Shown here piece after piece: positions 42,028 to 53,316 of a stretch of 64,000 nt of DNA; position 1 is the first letter of the stretch, and every line of letters starts with the position of its first letter. Both the position numbers and the translations under genes were made by a program. Where the stretch lies: the NCBI RefSeq assembly GCF_963676685.1, contig NC_092350.1:42751373-42815372 (forward strand), read 5' to 3'. The notes below the pieces were generated by a model. That model was given only the letters and a program-made list of their open reading frames with translations, searched no databases and had not been told where the DNA came from. The DNA comes from Mytilus edulis (lineage: Eukaryota > Mollusca > Bivalvia > Mytilida > Mytilidae).

Positions 42028-42725
42028 ATTTACTTATCAATTAAACTTTATCCTTACTTAGATTACTTTTTATCCTTGTTGAAATTGAAAAAGAATTTCC
42101 TATGTCTTACTTTAAAAACTCCTTTTAAATTATGAATCTATCTTTTACTTTGTGAAATAGACTTTAATTTACAACTTTGAAATAAACTATAGTTTTTACA
42201 ACTGGACCCGTTTGAAAAATTATAGTCTTCATACTTAACTTGGATTCAGATTTATCCTTGTTAAAAATAGAATCCTAAATTTAAGCTCAACTTGGATTAA
42301 AATTTATCCTTGTTGAATATGGCATTTACTTTTATTGTATTCAAACTTTCAACTTAGATTAAAATTTATCTTTGTTGAATTGTACACTTAACTATTTTCA
42401 ACTTGGATTTATATTTATCCTTGTTGATATATTTTATAACTAACTATATTATCACTTTTCAACTTGGATTATAATTTTTCCTTGTTGAATTTTAAATTAT
42501 AACCTTTTCAACTTGGATTAGAATTTATCCTTGTTGATATAGATTTTGACTAACTAATATATTTTTCCTTTTCAACTTGGATTAGAATTTATCCTTGTTG
42601 ATATAGAATTTAACTAACTATATAATTACTCTTCAACTTGGATTAAAATTTATCCTTGTTGATATCTTTTAAACTCAATAACTCTTTTATTTCAACTTGG
42701 ATTATAATTTATCCTTGTTGAATTT
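42028..42725 (-). repeat. Tandem imperfect palindromes in the LTR-element leader
   Basis: TTCAACTTGGATTA..TTATCCTTGTTGA recurs nine or ten times at a spacing of roughly 50-64 bp (cores near 42234, 42286, 42349, 42399, 42457, 42508, 42572, 42632, 42691, with weaker copies near 42050). Each core folds on itself: CAAC pairs with GTTG and GGAT with ATCC, leaving a 2-base internal mismatch. Spacer sequence is AT-rich and unconserved. The array fills the untranslated leader between primer-binding site and first frame. Confidence 0.88.
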
Positions 42726-42942
42726 AAAATTACTTAAGTATATACTGTAATCTAATTTATATTCACCAACTGTACTATCTATTTCTTTCAGCTTTCGTTG
42801 AAGTGTCTTTTTTTTATGTTTAGTTTTTTTTTTAAGTGTAACCAAATATCATAAAATATGGACAGAAACAATGGATGTCTTAACAATTGCGTGCCTAATA
42901 AAATATTCACGTAAGTTCTTAAAATTTTCTTAAAAAAGAAAA

Positions 42943-42961
42943 CTAAATTCGCTGCCACCAG
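42943..42961 (-). other. Putative primer-binding site of the LTR element
   Basis: Directly after the 5' LTR on the minus strand comes C-TGGTGGCAGCGAAT. The TGG start and position suit annealing of a tRNA 3' CCA end; I do not assign the tRNA. Confidence 0.6.
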
Positions 42962-43536
42962 TGTAAAAAATGTTGCCAATCTTTAATTTAAAAACAATAT
43001 CTTTGGTTTCTGGATATTAAATAATGACTAAACAACTTTTAAAAGTATCAGAGATTATTATTATCAATAATACTAAATACAGGTAAATGAAATACAATAT
43101 GTTAAAACGTTTGAATGTGTTTTTCGTGTATGCGTTATTACCTCTTTGATTCTTTCAAGCTCGGGTCAAATTCGTTTCATTATAAGAAAAGTCAGGTTTT
43201 TATAGTTCTTAGCACGTCTTATCCTTGCGTGTACGAATATAGTTCGTTGCCGGTCAAGGTCTATCATGTAAATAACTGTCAGTGTGTAAATAAATATGAA
43301 TTATAAAGAAAGCAAGCACGATGTCATAAATCTTGATACCGATTCAACAATATAAAGCATGTAAATACAAGTAACTAAAGAAATGTAGGATTCATAACAA
43401 GCTAGAAAACAAAGATGTTATTCGATCGCCACATGTTGGCGGAATTTCGTAACGTTAAATCGGCAACTGTCAAATTTGCCGGGAACGACGTTACGTTTAC
43501 AAAAAGGTACTGCCGCGATACTTAACGTTCACAACA
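42962..43536 (-). repeat. 5' LTR
   Basis: 575 bp, the same length as the 3' LTR with about 14 substitutions visible by eye. It should hold the element's promoter. Confidence 0.92.
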
Positions 43537-43823
43537 ACGTTAATATAATGCTGAAATCTACAATGTTGACAAAAGATTTTTTATTGGATTGTCAACAAAT
43601 ATTGCCTGATAAATATTTAGACACTCTTATTGACTCACAACACCAGTAACTAAAATGGTGTTTAATTTCAAAATTATATTTGAACAAAAATTTGTTTCTT
43701 CCTGTTAAAATATTTTAAAAAATCGAGTTGCAAACCTGGAAACGAAATCATGTCAAATTTCAAAAGTTTCGAGCCATCATATCTATAAATGAAAGAACTC
43801 ATTTGTTGATAGATGCAACTTAG

Positions 43824-44500
43824 CTAAATAGAAAGAGCATCTAAAGCTTCCTCTGGTATCCGACTGACATCAGACCCATAGAATATTTCCATGGTAATAT
43901 TTGTCTGTTCTGGGTTGTATATACCAAAAACTGGCCACAATGGGGGCTCTGTCGGTGAAACTACTAAGTTTTTGAAGTGAGCCACTACCTTTCTACCTTT
44001 TAAATCAACAACTATCCAGTGTCTTTTAGACGTATCCAGCAAAAATCCGTAATGTAATTTAGAATATGATCTGATGGCTAAGGGAATTCGATCACTGAAT
44101 GGATAATGACTTAACATTTGTCCATTATGCCATCCATGAAGACACACTTTCCCACATAAGTGACAACCACTTCCACTGATTACCCAGGCGAACGGACTAC
44201 GGTCGTTTCTAAAACTTTTATCGATTACGTCATTCCTTGCTAGACCAATCTCAAATAAAACTGTCCGTCGAATTAGGCGCAAGATTTTGAATTTAACGGA
44301 AATTTCCCAATAAAACAGCCCCGGTTTGTTGAAAGATCGTGTTCCTATAGTTCCTGGAAATAAACGAAGTCTGCGAGTTCCGGTTTTCCCTGGAGTAGAT
44401 CCATATATTTGCTTTGTCGATTTTAAAGCCAACGTAAGACTGTCACGTGACACTTCTACTGAGGGATGAGAAACAGCTGCATCAAATGCTATACTCATGC
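43824..44500 (-). other. Terminal exon of the filamin-SPRY gene (SPRY-like domain)
   Basis: Acceptor TTTTCAG before 44500, phase 1; stop TAG at 43824. Motifs aligned with the TRIM paralogue: FNKPGLFYWE, GLARNDVIDKS, GCHLCGKVCLHGWHNGQ, LHYGFLLD, KRHWIVVDLK and IPEEALDAL. A variant polyadenylation signal ATTAAA lies at about 43657-43662. Confidence 0.85.
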
Positions 44501-47500
44501 CTGAAAATGTATAAATATAGACTTGAATAGTGAAAATAATACACACACTGTTTTAGTTAATTTACCTTTTTATAGGAGACAAACTGGAAAAATATTGTTC
44601 AATAAATATAAAGAAATTTAAAGAAAACAATACAAAATCAAACGTCAAATCGGAACAGAAAACACCTTGAACAAGTTAAAAACCGAAAAATGAAACAAAA
44701 TCCTCTAAAATGGATGGACGAATAAAGGACAAGTATACATAACAATCAAAACACCACTTCAATTTTTTTTTCAAAACAAGTCCTGCTAAAGGAATATGAG
44801 TACAATTATTTGACTCAATATATGTCTTGAGACTGTCATCCATTTTTTTTAAACTTACAGTTTACGTCATTGTACAACAAATTCCGCTCCGTAATGGTCT
44901 CAGAATATATTCGTGTAGAGAAATCTGCAATTAAATAAGATTAATTTGTATTAATGATAACATTTTATGAATGTATTTCTGCAAACATGTATAATTTTGA
45001 TTATTTCTTTTGTACAGAATTTCCGAATTTCATTTTTTTTTAATAGTTCAGAAAATGACCAAGTACATTAAAAAAATTAAAGTTCTTTGAGAGTCCCTTA
45101 TAAAAACATTAACATTAATTATAGTAACCCTTTAAATTGATATATTCAAAATTAATCCAAACGGTCTCGTCGCTTACAACGATTAGAATATTTATGAATA
45201 ATTTATTTGGCATTCTCAGTGTTGTGGATTTTTTTTTTAATTGGACGTGTTTCTACGAACAAAGCGTGTTGAAAAGATGTCCAACCTATAACGTATACTG
45301 ATTTCTTTCATAAATCCTGATTTTCTAATTATGTCGAAAATTAAGTTATTCTTATTCTAATCATAGGAAGTCTTATGCCTGCATTGGCACTAAGATTGGA
45401 CGGAAAGTCCATTATCACTGACAAAGACCAAATATAGAAGTTTATGATTGAGCATTTATTATTTGTTTCCAATTAATTTCTGTCACATTGATACCAGTGT
45501 TAAATAACATTACTATTAATAGATATACTTTACTTACTATCCGTGTCAACTTGATCTCTGGCAGAGTATATGGGTGCATCTTGTAAAGACTCATCTGCAA
45601 GTGATATGAAAGCCTAGACAGGTAGCGTTTTATCTAAGTACGTTACATATAATCCGGTAAACACTTTATGTTAAAGGAACAGTTGTTCTAAGTAATGCAT
45701 TACAGGGACGGACATTTGCCTCGGAATTAGATTTTTATTTTAATTTATAAAGTGTATTGGGTTTGTTTTTATTTGTTTTTATATGAAATGTCAGTGCATA
45801 TGATCATTAGGTTTTTTCATCCTGTTTGATTTTATACAAGACGTCATAGATCACACATTTTTGCTATTGCTACTTTCACTATGACGACTTTATCAAAGAC
45901 ATGATATATAACTATGGAATCGCGTGATTGATGTGCAGTGTCCATGGAATTCTTTGTTTATCCTAGGATGCTTTATGTTTACCCTGTTCCAAGTTTACAT
46001 AGTTTACATTTTTCCAATAGTTCCATTGGTATCATCTTCACTAGCCAATGGTTACAATCAAATTTCCTCTCCCTCCTAGCGAAGATGCATCGGTGTGTTT
46101 ATTGATGAAATTGATGTCTGGTTTATGTTAATAAGACAGGTATGTGGCACTCACTTTACAAGAGTCATTGGGGTTAACCTTCTGTACTAATCCGACGTGA
46201 CTGAATATTTATGCATCCCGTGCAATGAAACAGACGCCCTACTTATGACAGATTAGTCGACTATACCTATGGACTATATTATTTTCAAAATGACAACATT
46301 ATTTTACATCTCTTATGTGACGTATACATTCTGACGTCAAACACGCGATTGTACGTTATAGTCAATGTTTCTACCATTCGGTCCCTATCTTTCAATCATT
46401 TATGGATGAATTTAACATACATAAACAAAATTAAAAAAATAAGAAATAATGAATGAGGTTGTTTAATTTAATATATGTCTTTTTGTGCTTCTTTGTTAAA
46501 CATTTTTTTTTGTTTTATCATTGTGATTAAGATACTTATGGTACTTTTACATTATGTCATTCATGTTTATGATATTCTCGTATTCATGTCTTTCATTATT
46601 GTGCTATTGTAAAACTTGTTTGTTGCTTGTCTTTCATTTTTGCTATGTGCTTTGTCTATGCCTTTTTGTGTTTCTTTGTTACATATATTACGTGGCTCTG
46701 TATTTGTACATCCCTTCATTGTGTTATTGTATTATGGTAAATTTGTGTATTCTTGTCTGTAATTTTGGCTGATGTACTTGGTCTATTGTGTGCTTCTTTG
46801 TTACATATTTGTTTGTTTTTTAGTAATTCGGATTGCAACACATTGTTGACTGCTGTCTTTTTGTTTTACATTTTTACCTATTATGTCTATTTGTTTTGTT
46901 CACGCATCGTTGTCAATAGAATGGAATTTTATGGGACTGTCATACAAGTGAGAGGTTTAGCTAGCTATAAAACCAGGTTCAATCTATCATTGTCTACATC
47001 AGAAAATGTCTGTACCATGTCAGGAATATATCAGTTGTTCTCCTTTCGTTTGATGTGTTTGAGCCTTTGATTCTGCAATTTGATTTGGGATTTTCCATTT
47101 TGAATTTTCTTCGGAGTTCAGTATTTGTGTGATTTTACTTCTTTTCAAAAATGTATATATCCTATCCTTTTAATGTACTGAAAGTAAATGCAATTGTTAC
47201 TGAATTTCAAACTTACCTAAAACAGTCAGACGTGAAGGTGGTTTTGTCGCTACTACACCTGTAAATTAAACGATATGTTCTTAGAGCAATTCAAATGATT
47301 ATTTCTTGTTTCAATTAATTGACTCTTAATGTCATTTATAAAAAACGAGATTTCAACCTTTTAGCATTGAGGACCAAAATTCCTAAAAGTTTTGCCAAAT
47401 CCAGCTAAGGTAATCTATACCTGAGGTAGAAAAGCCTAAGTATTTCAAAAATTCAAAAGTTTGTAAACAGTCAATTTATAAATATAACTATATCAATGAT

Positions 47501-50500
47501 AATTCATGTCAGCACAAAAAGTGCTGACTACTGGGCTGGTGATACCCTCGGGGAAATAAATCTCCACCAGCAGTGGCATCGACCCAGTGGTTGTAAATAA
47601 ACTCACCATAGATATCAGGACTAAATTTTGTATATACGCCAGACGCGCGTTTTTTCTACAAAAGACTCGTCAGTGACGGTCGAATCCAAAAAAGTTAAAA
47701 AGGTTAAATAAAGTACGAAGTTGAAGAGCATTGAGGACCAAAATTCCTAAAAAAATTTGCCAAATCCAACTAAACTCACTTCCATATAAAAAGGTTTTTG
47801 TACAGGGAAATTACAATAAATATATTTATTGGGTGACTCCTCATTCTCAGTTGTTAGATAGGTACCTTTGAAAGTTCTTGGTGTCCCACGATACAAAATA
47901 TCATCTGAAAGTAAAACAGGAATATAATTTCACATAAGCTAAATAGAAAATATACACACAAAATATTAAAACATTCTTTGAAAATGATTGTGGTTTATTA
48001 ATTGCATAAGGACTGGTCGCAGTGTTTGCAACGTCAAGAACGTTGTTATTATGTTGTTAAATTACAATGGTTTTCAAAATATTCTTTGCATAAACATTTG
48101 AATGTACAAAAATTCATGTTGTTTCATTAGGCCACTTGACTTTGTAGGTTCTAAGCATAAGTGAATTTTCTTTCTATTTAAACATTTTGTACATCGTTAT
48201 TAACTAGCGAGAAGGGAAAATGTGCTGTCAGCCATAAGCATATCCTTCATATAGTATATCAATCTTGACAAATTCCATTTCAATTCGATGGGGTTTTCAT
48301 TTTAGGATTAATATCCCCTATGAAATATGTATTGTCGTATTAAAATAAATATATCCTACAAAAATATAATGATATGAGAAGGATATTGTGACAAATAGCA
48401 GCTACCTTAGTTAAAGGTTTACCTGATTTTGCTGAACGTGATGACATCAAAGCAGAAATTCTAGGTGATGACATTGACGACAACATCCCTTACAAAAAAG
48501 TAGAAGATGTTACTTACTGATGTACGTGCGCGGTTTTCGGGACCACAAGAATATAATATTAAAAAAATGGTAAAAGATAAAATAGACGGCAATCCAGAGT
48601 ATATTTTGAAGATAAACAACGCCAATTAACAAGGAGAAACAAAAAATTCATCTACTGTAACAGGTAACAAAATGATATAGTGGCCATACAAAATGATGAT
48701 GATGAATGGCTATTTGACATCAGAAGCAAATATCAGTTTTCTAGTGTTTGGTTTGATCCGTCTTGAGATCACACTCACGATCTCCTCAGTCGACGAGAGT
48801 AGACAACAACGACACCACCGATGCGCTTGTTCAATCCATAAGTGTCACACATCAAGATAAGTGAACATTAACTCTCTCCTTGTGTGTTCACTGTATTTGT
48901 TAATGTTCAAGCATAGTTCAAGCACTTGTTGTTACAGTATTTTTTTTGTATGTATACATAGTTGCTGTCAGTTTAAAAAATAAATATACATCGATTCCAG
49001 ATTTAAGAACATTACTTTAAATTTACGTCTATATAATTATATCTGAAGATACATTTTTTATCTTTTGTCATCGCAACTTTAAATAGTAAATTACCTGTAG
49101 TCATTCTTGAAATACTTCTGGAAGGCATGTCTCCTAGTTGAAAGAAAATAAACTGTGTGTGTGTGCATTAGTATCTTCATTTGCAGAAGAAATAAACCCA
49201 ATCAGCTCAAATAACATGATCATTATTGGTTTTAATAAAGTTTAATCTAAATTTATTTTCAAACAAATCGATTAAATTCACACATTCATCTTAAATTGTT
49301 GATTAGTGATTTCTTGAAGTTTTATCTTTGATTCTTTCAAATACTTCTAATGTTAAAATGCTACTTATTTAACAATACTAAGTTACCTGTATATAGCCTT
49401 GGAGAACTCCTAAAAGAATGTTTTCCTGCAAATAGAATTGTTCAAAATAAGTGCAATAACCATTCTATGATATATACGTTCAACCAAATATTTCCGCAAA
49501 ATTAAATTCATCATACTTCGTTCAATTCCTGCAGCTCAGATGTCTCCAATAAGGACGAAATGTTACTTTCTGTTACGTTGTTTTTCTTTCGTTTGCTTCT
49601 TTTACCAAAAATTCAAGTGTATAAGAAGGTACAGAATGCAATACCGATCAAGATGGAATATTTCTTACTCAATGCGAATGCTCTATTTTTTTTATGCAAA
49701 TGCAAATATAAAAAAAAGATGACCAGTAAACAAATAGGAAAAAAATTACATCCTTTTTCGAAAAAGAAAGCTACTGGAAAGGATTTATATATTAGTATTT
49801 CGTTTATATGTCAACTTACTTTTGTTGTAAGAATACTGTCCTAAAGCACTGAATTTGTAACCTGCTGTATTTATACATTTCCCGTTTACTAGCACATGTG
49901 CAGTATATTTCCCTGGTTTTGGAGCAATGAAGTATACTTTGTACGTTCCATCTTTGTCAGTATAATCTTCTGCGTGAGGGCGTAGTATATCATTGTCTGG
50001 ATCTAATATCTCTATACTTATGTCTGCTGTCGCTATAAATAGAAAAAGATCTTACTTGCTCATGTTGCTGTTGAACTGTTATATTAAGTCCTGTTTACTC
50101 GAGTATATAGTTTTAAGGACGACACTCCGTATAAATTGTAGAATGATGCCTTTCAAATTACTTTATGAAATATCTATTTATACAAAAGAAGGGCTACAGG
50201 TTGGATAACAAAGACAACATTTTCTAGAAATACTAGAGGAAACCTTATTGTTGATATTATCTTGACAATGGCTGAAACCTCAACCTGTTTGTCTATTTGC
50301 ACTGTATTCAAGTCCTGATGTCTCTATGTCTGTATGAATGTTTGTCCCAATATCTGTATGCATGTCTGAATGTGTATGTGTCTGTCTGTCTATGAGTTCA
50401 TGTGTAACAACACAGGTGAAGTTACATCGTTTCCAATTATAATAAATAGACATTTTTATCATTAACTACTTTCAGTCTTCAGAAAGGAGTGAAACCTTTT

Positions 50501-51951
50501 TCAAAAAATATCATGTATTTAAATTTCCGTTTCGGTATCTTCATTCTTATGCATTCTTCTTTCTGGATCGAAAGCAATAATTCAGAAACTAAGGTTTCAA
50601 GGAAATATTTACCTTAAAAAAAGGACTTTAGCTATTCTTTCAAGCCTCGGTCACACCTTAACGGATAGCTCAAACGGATGCCTAACGGATAACTATTTTT
50701 CAATCCGTTCATGTCCGTTATACGTCCGTTCTTATCCGTGAGACGTCCGTCCATATCCGTTGCATGTCCGTTTAGCGTACGTTTTATCCGTCGACGTCCG
50801 GTTGAAAATTTTGAGCATGTTCAAAACTTTGAACGGACGTCCAACGGATGAACTGTCCGTTGAACGTCCGGTAGGCGTCCGTTTTGTACGGTACTCGTCC
50901 GTTTCTATTCCGTTTGTACCCGTTACGTGTCCGTTATACATCCGTTGGAGGTCTGGCAGATAAATTCACCAACGTACTTCTAGCGGACGTTTAACGGATA
51001 AAACGGATGTTGAACAAATGTGAAACGGACTTCTACCGGACGAAAAATGGATAAAACGGATGATGAACGGATCTGAAACGGATAAAAGCCAATTGAAAAT
51101 TTCGTATCAGAAATGCCAATTATTGGTATGTCAGATTTCTTAAGGTTCACGAATTCTTATTATTCATAATCGATCTTTGAGTAAAGGCACGTCTTCACAA
51201 TCAAGCAGCTCTTATTCAGGCCAGACACTGCCCTTTGGCGGCATTTTGAAGAAGAAACCAAAACCAGTAATCCAGAAACATTTTGAATACTGATGCGATT
51301 TACATGTAGTATTATTTCGCCTTTAATTTTTCCGTATAGCTTGTTCATCCCTTTTATCCGGTATACGCTTCCGTTATGTGTCCGTTTTATGCGGTACTCG
51401 TCCGTTGAATGTACGTTCGACATCCGTTCAGTCCGTTTCTCGTACGTTGCATATCCGGTGTGTGTCCGTTATGCATTCGTTACGCTTCCGTTTTATTTCG
51501 TCAGTACATCAACATACTCCCTACGAATAACAATTTTGTCAACGGACAACTTTTATTTTCATCCGTTAGGCGTCCGTTAGTGCTATCCGGTAAGGTGTTA
51601 CCGAGGCTTCAGGGTTCCTTTTGTTCATATAGCTCTTTACGTTTTTTATGTATAAGTATATCTGCGAGCGTTCTAGATGAAGACAAAAGAACATTATAAA
51701 GTGTATTTAATTTTCAAAAACAATGCATTTTGAGAACGTTGCTAATGAGTCTTACCATCATATATTGGGATGAGTTCATCGTTATAAAGTCTTATTGTGA
51801 GGACAATCTTTTCTTCATCTACTGCAGCATCACTTGGCACGACAACTGTGTTTGGAATACATATGGCTATTGATGTCGGTTTCTTAAACAAATCTTTTGA
51901 TCGTCTAGTATCCATCTTTGTTGTTGAGGATTGAAGCTTGTTTTTGTATTC
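43824..51951 (-). CDS. Filamin-SPRY protein gene, RING-less paralogue of the TRIM gene to its right
   Basis: Nine exons by GT/AG sites and frame: 51951-51756, 50032-49820, 49425-49387, 49133-49095, 47904-47866, 47258-47217, 45594-45538, 44924-44859, 44500-43824. All internal junctions are phase 1. The first two encode a filamin-type Ig domain (IAICIPNTVVVPSDAAVDEE..DKDGTYKVYFIAPKPGKYTA). Six small exons make a Ser/Arg/Pro-rich linker. The last encodes a B30.2/SPRY-like domain (FNKPGLFYWEISVKFKILRL..LHYGFLLDTSKRHWIVVDLK). The first Met inside exon 1 (51915) gives 443 residues. A phase-0 exon at 53290-53316 could supply an earlier start. It lies head to head with the TRIM paralogue, whose RING/B-box exon it lacks. 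Probable role: binding partner or regulator of ubiquitin signalling (inference). Confidence 0.82.
46490..47130 (+). repeat. Interspersed repeat in an intron, second copy of the 31.4-31.9 kb family
   Basis: Shares TTGTTTTGTTCACGCATCGT, AGCTAGCTATAAAACCAGGT and TCTTCGGAGTTCAGTATTTG in order with 31430-31935. It sits between the 45.5 and 47.2 kb exons. The two small frames inside are by-products. Confidence 0.75.
47340..47780 (-). mobile_element. Decayed retrozyme copy in an intron
   Basis: On the minus strand: hammerhead region CTGACGAGTCTTTTGTAGAA followed by AAAACGCGCGTCTGGCGTAT (about 47690-47630), then the hairpin domain CCACTGGGTCGATGCCACTG (about 47595-47570) and the hairpin GTCAGCAC-TTTTT-GTGCTGAC (47508-47528). 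The GAAA box has lost its G, so it is probably inactive. A partial second unit extends to 47780. It lies between the exons at 47258 and 47866. Confidence 0.78.
48400..48990. other. Intron stretch with possible retroelement remnants
   Basis: Short open pieces (for example coding DDIKAEILGDDIDDNIPYKK near 48440-48505) and an Arg/Thr-rich piece near 48790-48830 recall retrotransposon Pol ends, but neither is long enough to assign. Confidence 0.25.
49820..50032 (-). other. Filamin-domain exon of the filamin-SPRY gene
   Basis: 213 bp, phase 1 at both ends. Encodes ADISIEILDPDNDILRPHAE and DKDGTYKVYFIAPKPGKYTA, the second half of a filamin-type Ig repeat, matching the exon at 57881-58105 of the TRIM gene in length, phase and motifs. 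Confidence 0.87.
50642..51609. mobile_element. 968-bp DNA element with helically phased TCCGTT arrays at both ends
   Basis: Ends AAGCCTCGGTCACACCTTAA (50642) and the inverse of AAGCCTCGGTAACACCTTAC (51609) match over about 28 bp with two mismatches. Inside, TCCGTT/AACGGA recurs every 10-11 bp, about ten times from 50697 to 50800 and again through 51340-51500. No transposase is present. The element sits in the intron between the 50032 and 51756 exons. Target duplication is not clear. Confidence 0.82.
51756..51951 (-). other. First filamin-half exon of the filamin-SPRY gene
   Basis: 196 bp, entering in phase 0 and leaving in phase 1, exactly as the corresponding TRIM exon 56260-56440 does. Encodes EYKNKLQSSTTKMDTRRSKD and IAICIPNTVVVPSDAAVDEE. 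The frame is open upstream of the Met, which suggests a spliced upstream exon. Confidence 0.82.
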
Positions 51952-53289
51952 CTAAATGTTTTAATATAAACTATCTCATATTATATATTTTGTTGGATGT
52001 ATATTCAATCAGGAAAAGCTCTCTTCATCAAAGTTATCCATTGCCTCTTTTTTTTTTTATTATAGGTACATTTAATACTTAGAGTATAAGCATTTCTATA
52101 ATTGTGTAAACCAAAGTTTTCTTTCATTATCATTCATTAATATGACATTTTTTTTAAAGACTATGTCAACTTAAAAAATATGCATATCGTTTTGCATTAC
52201 TTTCTACAGTTTTTCGTGAAGCTTTTTGCTGTTGGTTTACTATAAAGAAACAAAATCAATAGCCCTGCATCATTTAACTTACATTTTATTTTAAGTTTTA
52301 GGTTACAATACACCATTAGATTTTATGGGCGCAGCCATTTTATTAGCATAACATGGTATTCAGAATTAAGAGTATGGCTAATCCTGATTGGTCGATATGT
52401 GCGCCCGTTATTTTTTTATTTTTAGAGACTTCGTGCACTCTGCTTTATACAAAAGACAAAATAAAAATTATTCCGTAGCCCTAAAGGCACTGAGATGACT
52501 TTTTAACGCTAGGACAAGACACGTATTTTTAAGGACAAAATTGATAGGCATGGGAGATAAGTACAAAATACGCTAAGAAAAGCAACGCGAACCTATATTT
52601 TTGGGACCAAAAAATACTGTCCTAATAACTTTTCTTTGATTCTAGCAAGGTTTCGTTAAAAAAATCAACTTTCTAAAGTCTGTATCTAGAAAAAGGCTAC
52701 CATTGTCGCCTATGGGAAAATTAATTGTTTATTTCAATCTTTACTCCTGTTTACCTGTGGATGTAATTAGTTCAGATAAATTATCAAATTTAACGAACTT
52801 ACCCTGTACATATAAAATGCGTAGTGAAATGCATGTGTCAGCTATCATGAAGAAGTCGATGGGCTATATATTGTTTCACAGAATGGTCTGCAAAAAAAAT
52901 AAACCATGATACATTGCTGACATATTTTGAATGTTCATTTTTTTTCAGAAACTCAAAGTATATTTAAAAAATTGCAAAATAAAAGAATATCATAATTATA
53001 TTCATTTTAATCAAAATTGTCATGAACTTTTAATTTTGTCAAACCAATTTATCACCAAAAACAGTTAAAAATCAGTAATGAAATAAAAAGGTTTAAAAAC
53101 ACATAGACTATAAATTAAACATACCACGATAAGAATTTGAAGAGATTTCTTCTGATTGAAATTCTGATTCTCCTTTTTTTAATGTTTCACTCTTGACTTT
53201 TAAAAAACAATGGATATTGAAATCAATACACAAAAAACTTTATAAGGTATTATTTAAAAATCAAGATAGTCAACAAAGTTCCCAAATAC

Positions 53290-53316
53290 CTTCACTTTTT
53301 GTTGTTCTTGAGGCAT
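53290..53316 (-). other. Possible start exon of the filamin-SPRY gene
   Basis: ATG at 53316 opens MPQEQQKVK and then meets a GTATTT donor after a whole codon. Joined to 51951 the frame continues KVK-EYKNKLQ without a break and would give 464 residues. Weak donor and short length make this tentative. Confidence 0.35.

Larger units (their letters stand above)
38205..43541 (-). mobile_element. LTR retrotransposon (Ty3/Gypsy-like), gag and protease only
   Basis: Two 575-bp LTRs (38210-38784 and 42962-43536), each opening TGTAAA and closing TTCACAACA, bound a 5327-bp element. ACGTT flanks it on both sides (38205-38209, 43537-43541), a perfect 5-bp target-site duplication. Coding frames are on the minus strand, so the 5' LTR is the right one. 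Order: 5' LTR, primer-binding site, palindrome-rich leader, a 151-codon frame, gag with zinc knuckle, aspartic protease, then only about 400 bp to the 3' LTR. Reverse transcriptase, RNase H and integrase are absent, so the element must rely on others. By eye the LTRs differ at about 14 positions, which suggests a fairly recent insertion. Confidence 0.92.
44859..49425 (-). other. Run of six small phase-1 exons forming a Ser/Arg-rich linker
   Basis: Exons of 39, 39, 39, 42, 57 and 66 bp (49425-49387, 49133-49095, 47904-47866, 47258-47217, 45594-45538, 44924-44859). Three equal 39-bp exons encode KHSFRSSPRLYT, DMPSRSISRMTT and DILYRGTPRTFK, which look like duplicates. All begin and end in phase 1, so any subset can be skipped without a frameshift. 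Each has a good AG acceptor and GTAAG- or GTACC-type donor. Confidence 0.75.

Noticed and set aside
48780..48840. Arg/Thr-rich frame reminiscent of a Gypsy integrase C-terminus
   Set aside because: Too short and frame-dependent to assign.
52803..52887. Minus-strand segment with good AG and GTAAG splice sites
   Set aside because: All three frames contain stops, so it cannot be a coding exon of the filamin-SPRY gene. An untranslated exon is possible but unsupported.
53128..53202. Possible minus-strand exon coding SETLKKGESEFQSEEISS
   Set aside because: Its donor leaves phase 1, which does not fit the phase-0 start of the 51951 exon without a further exon.
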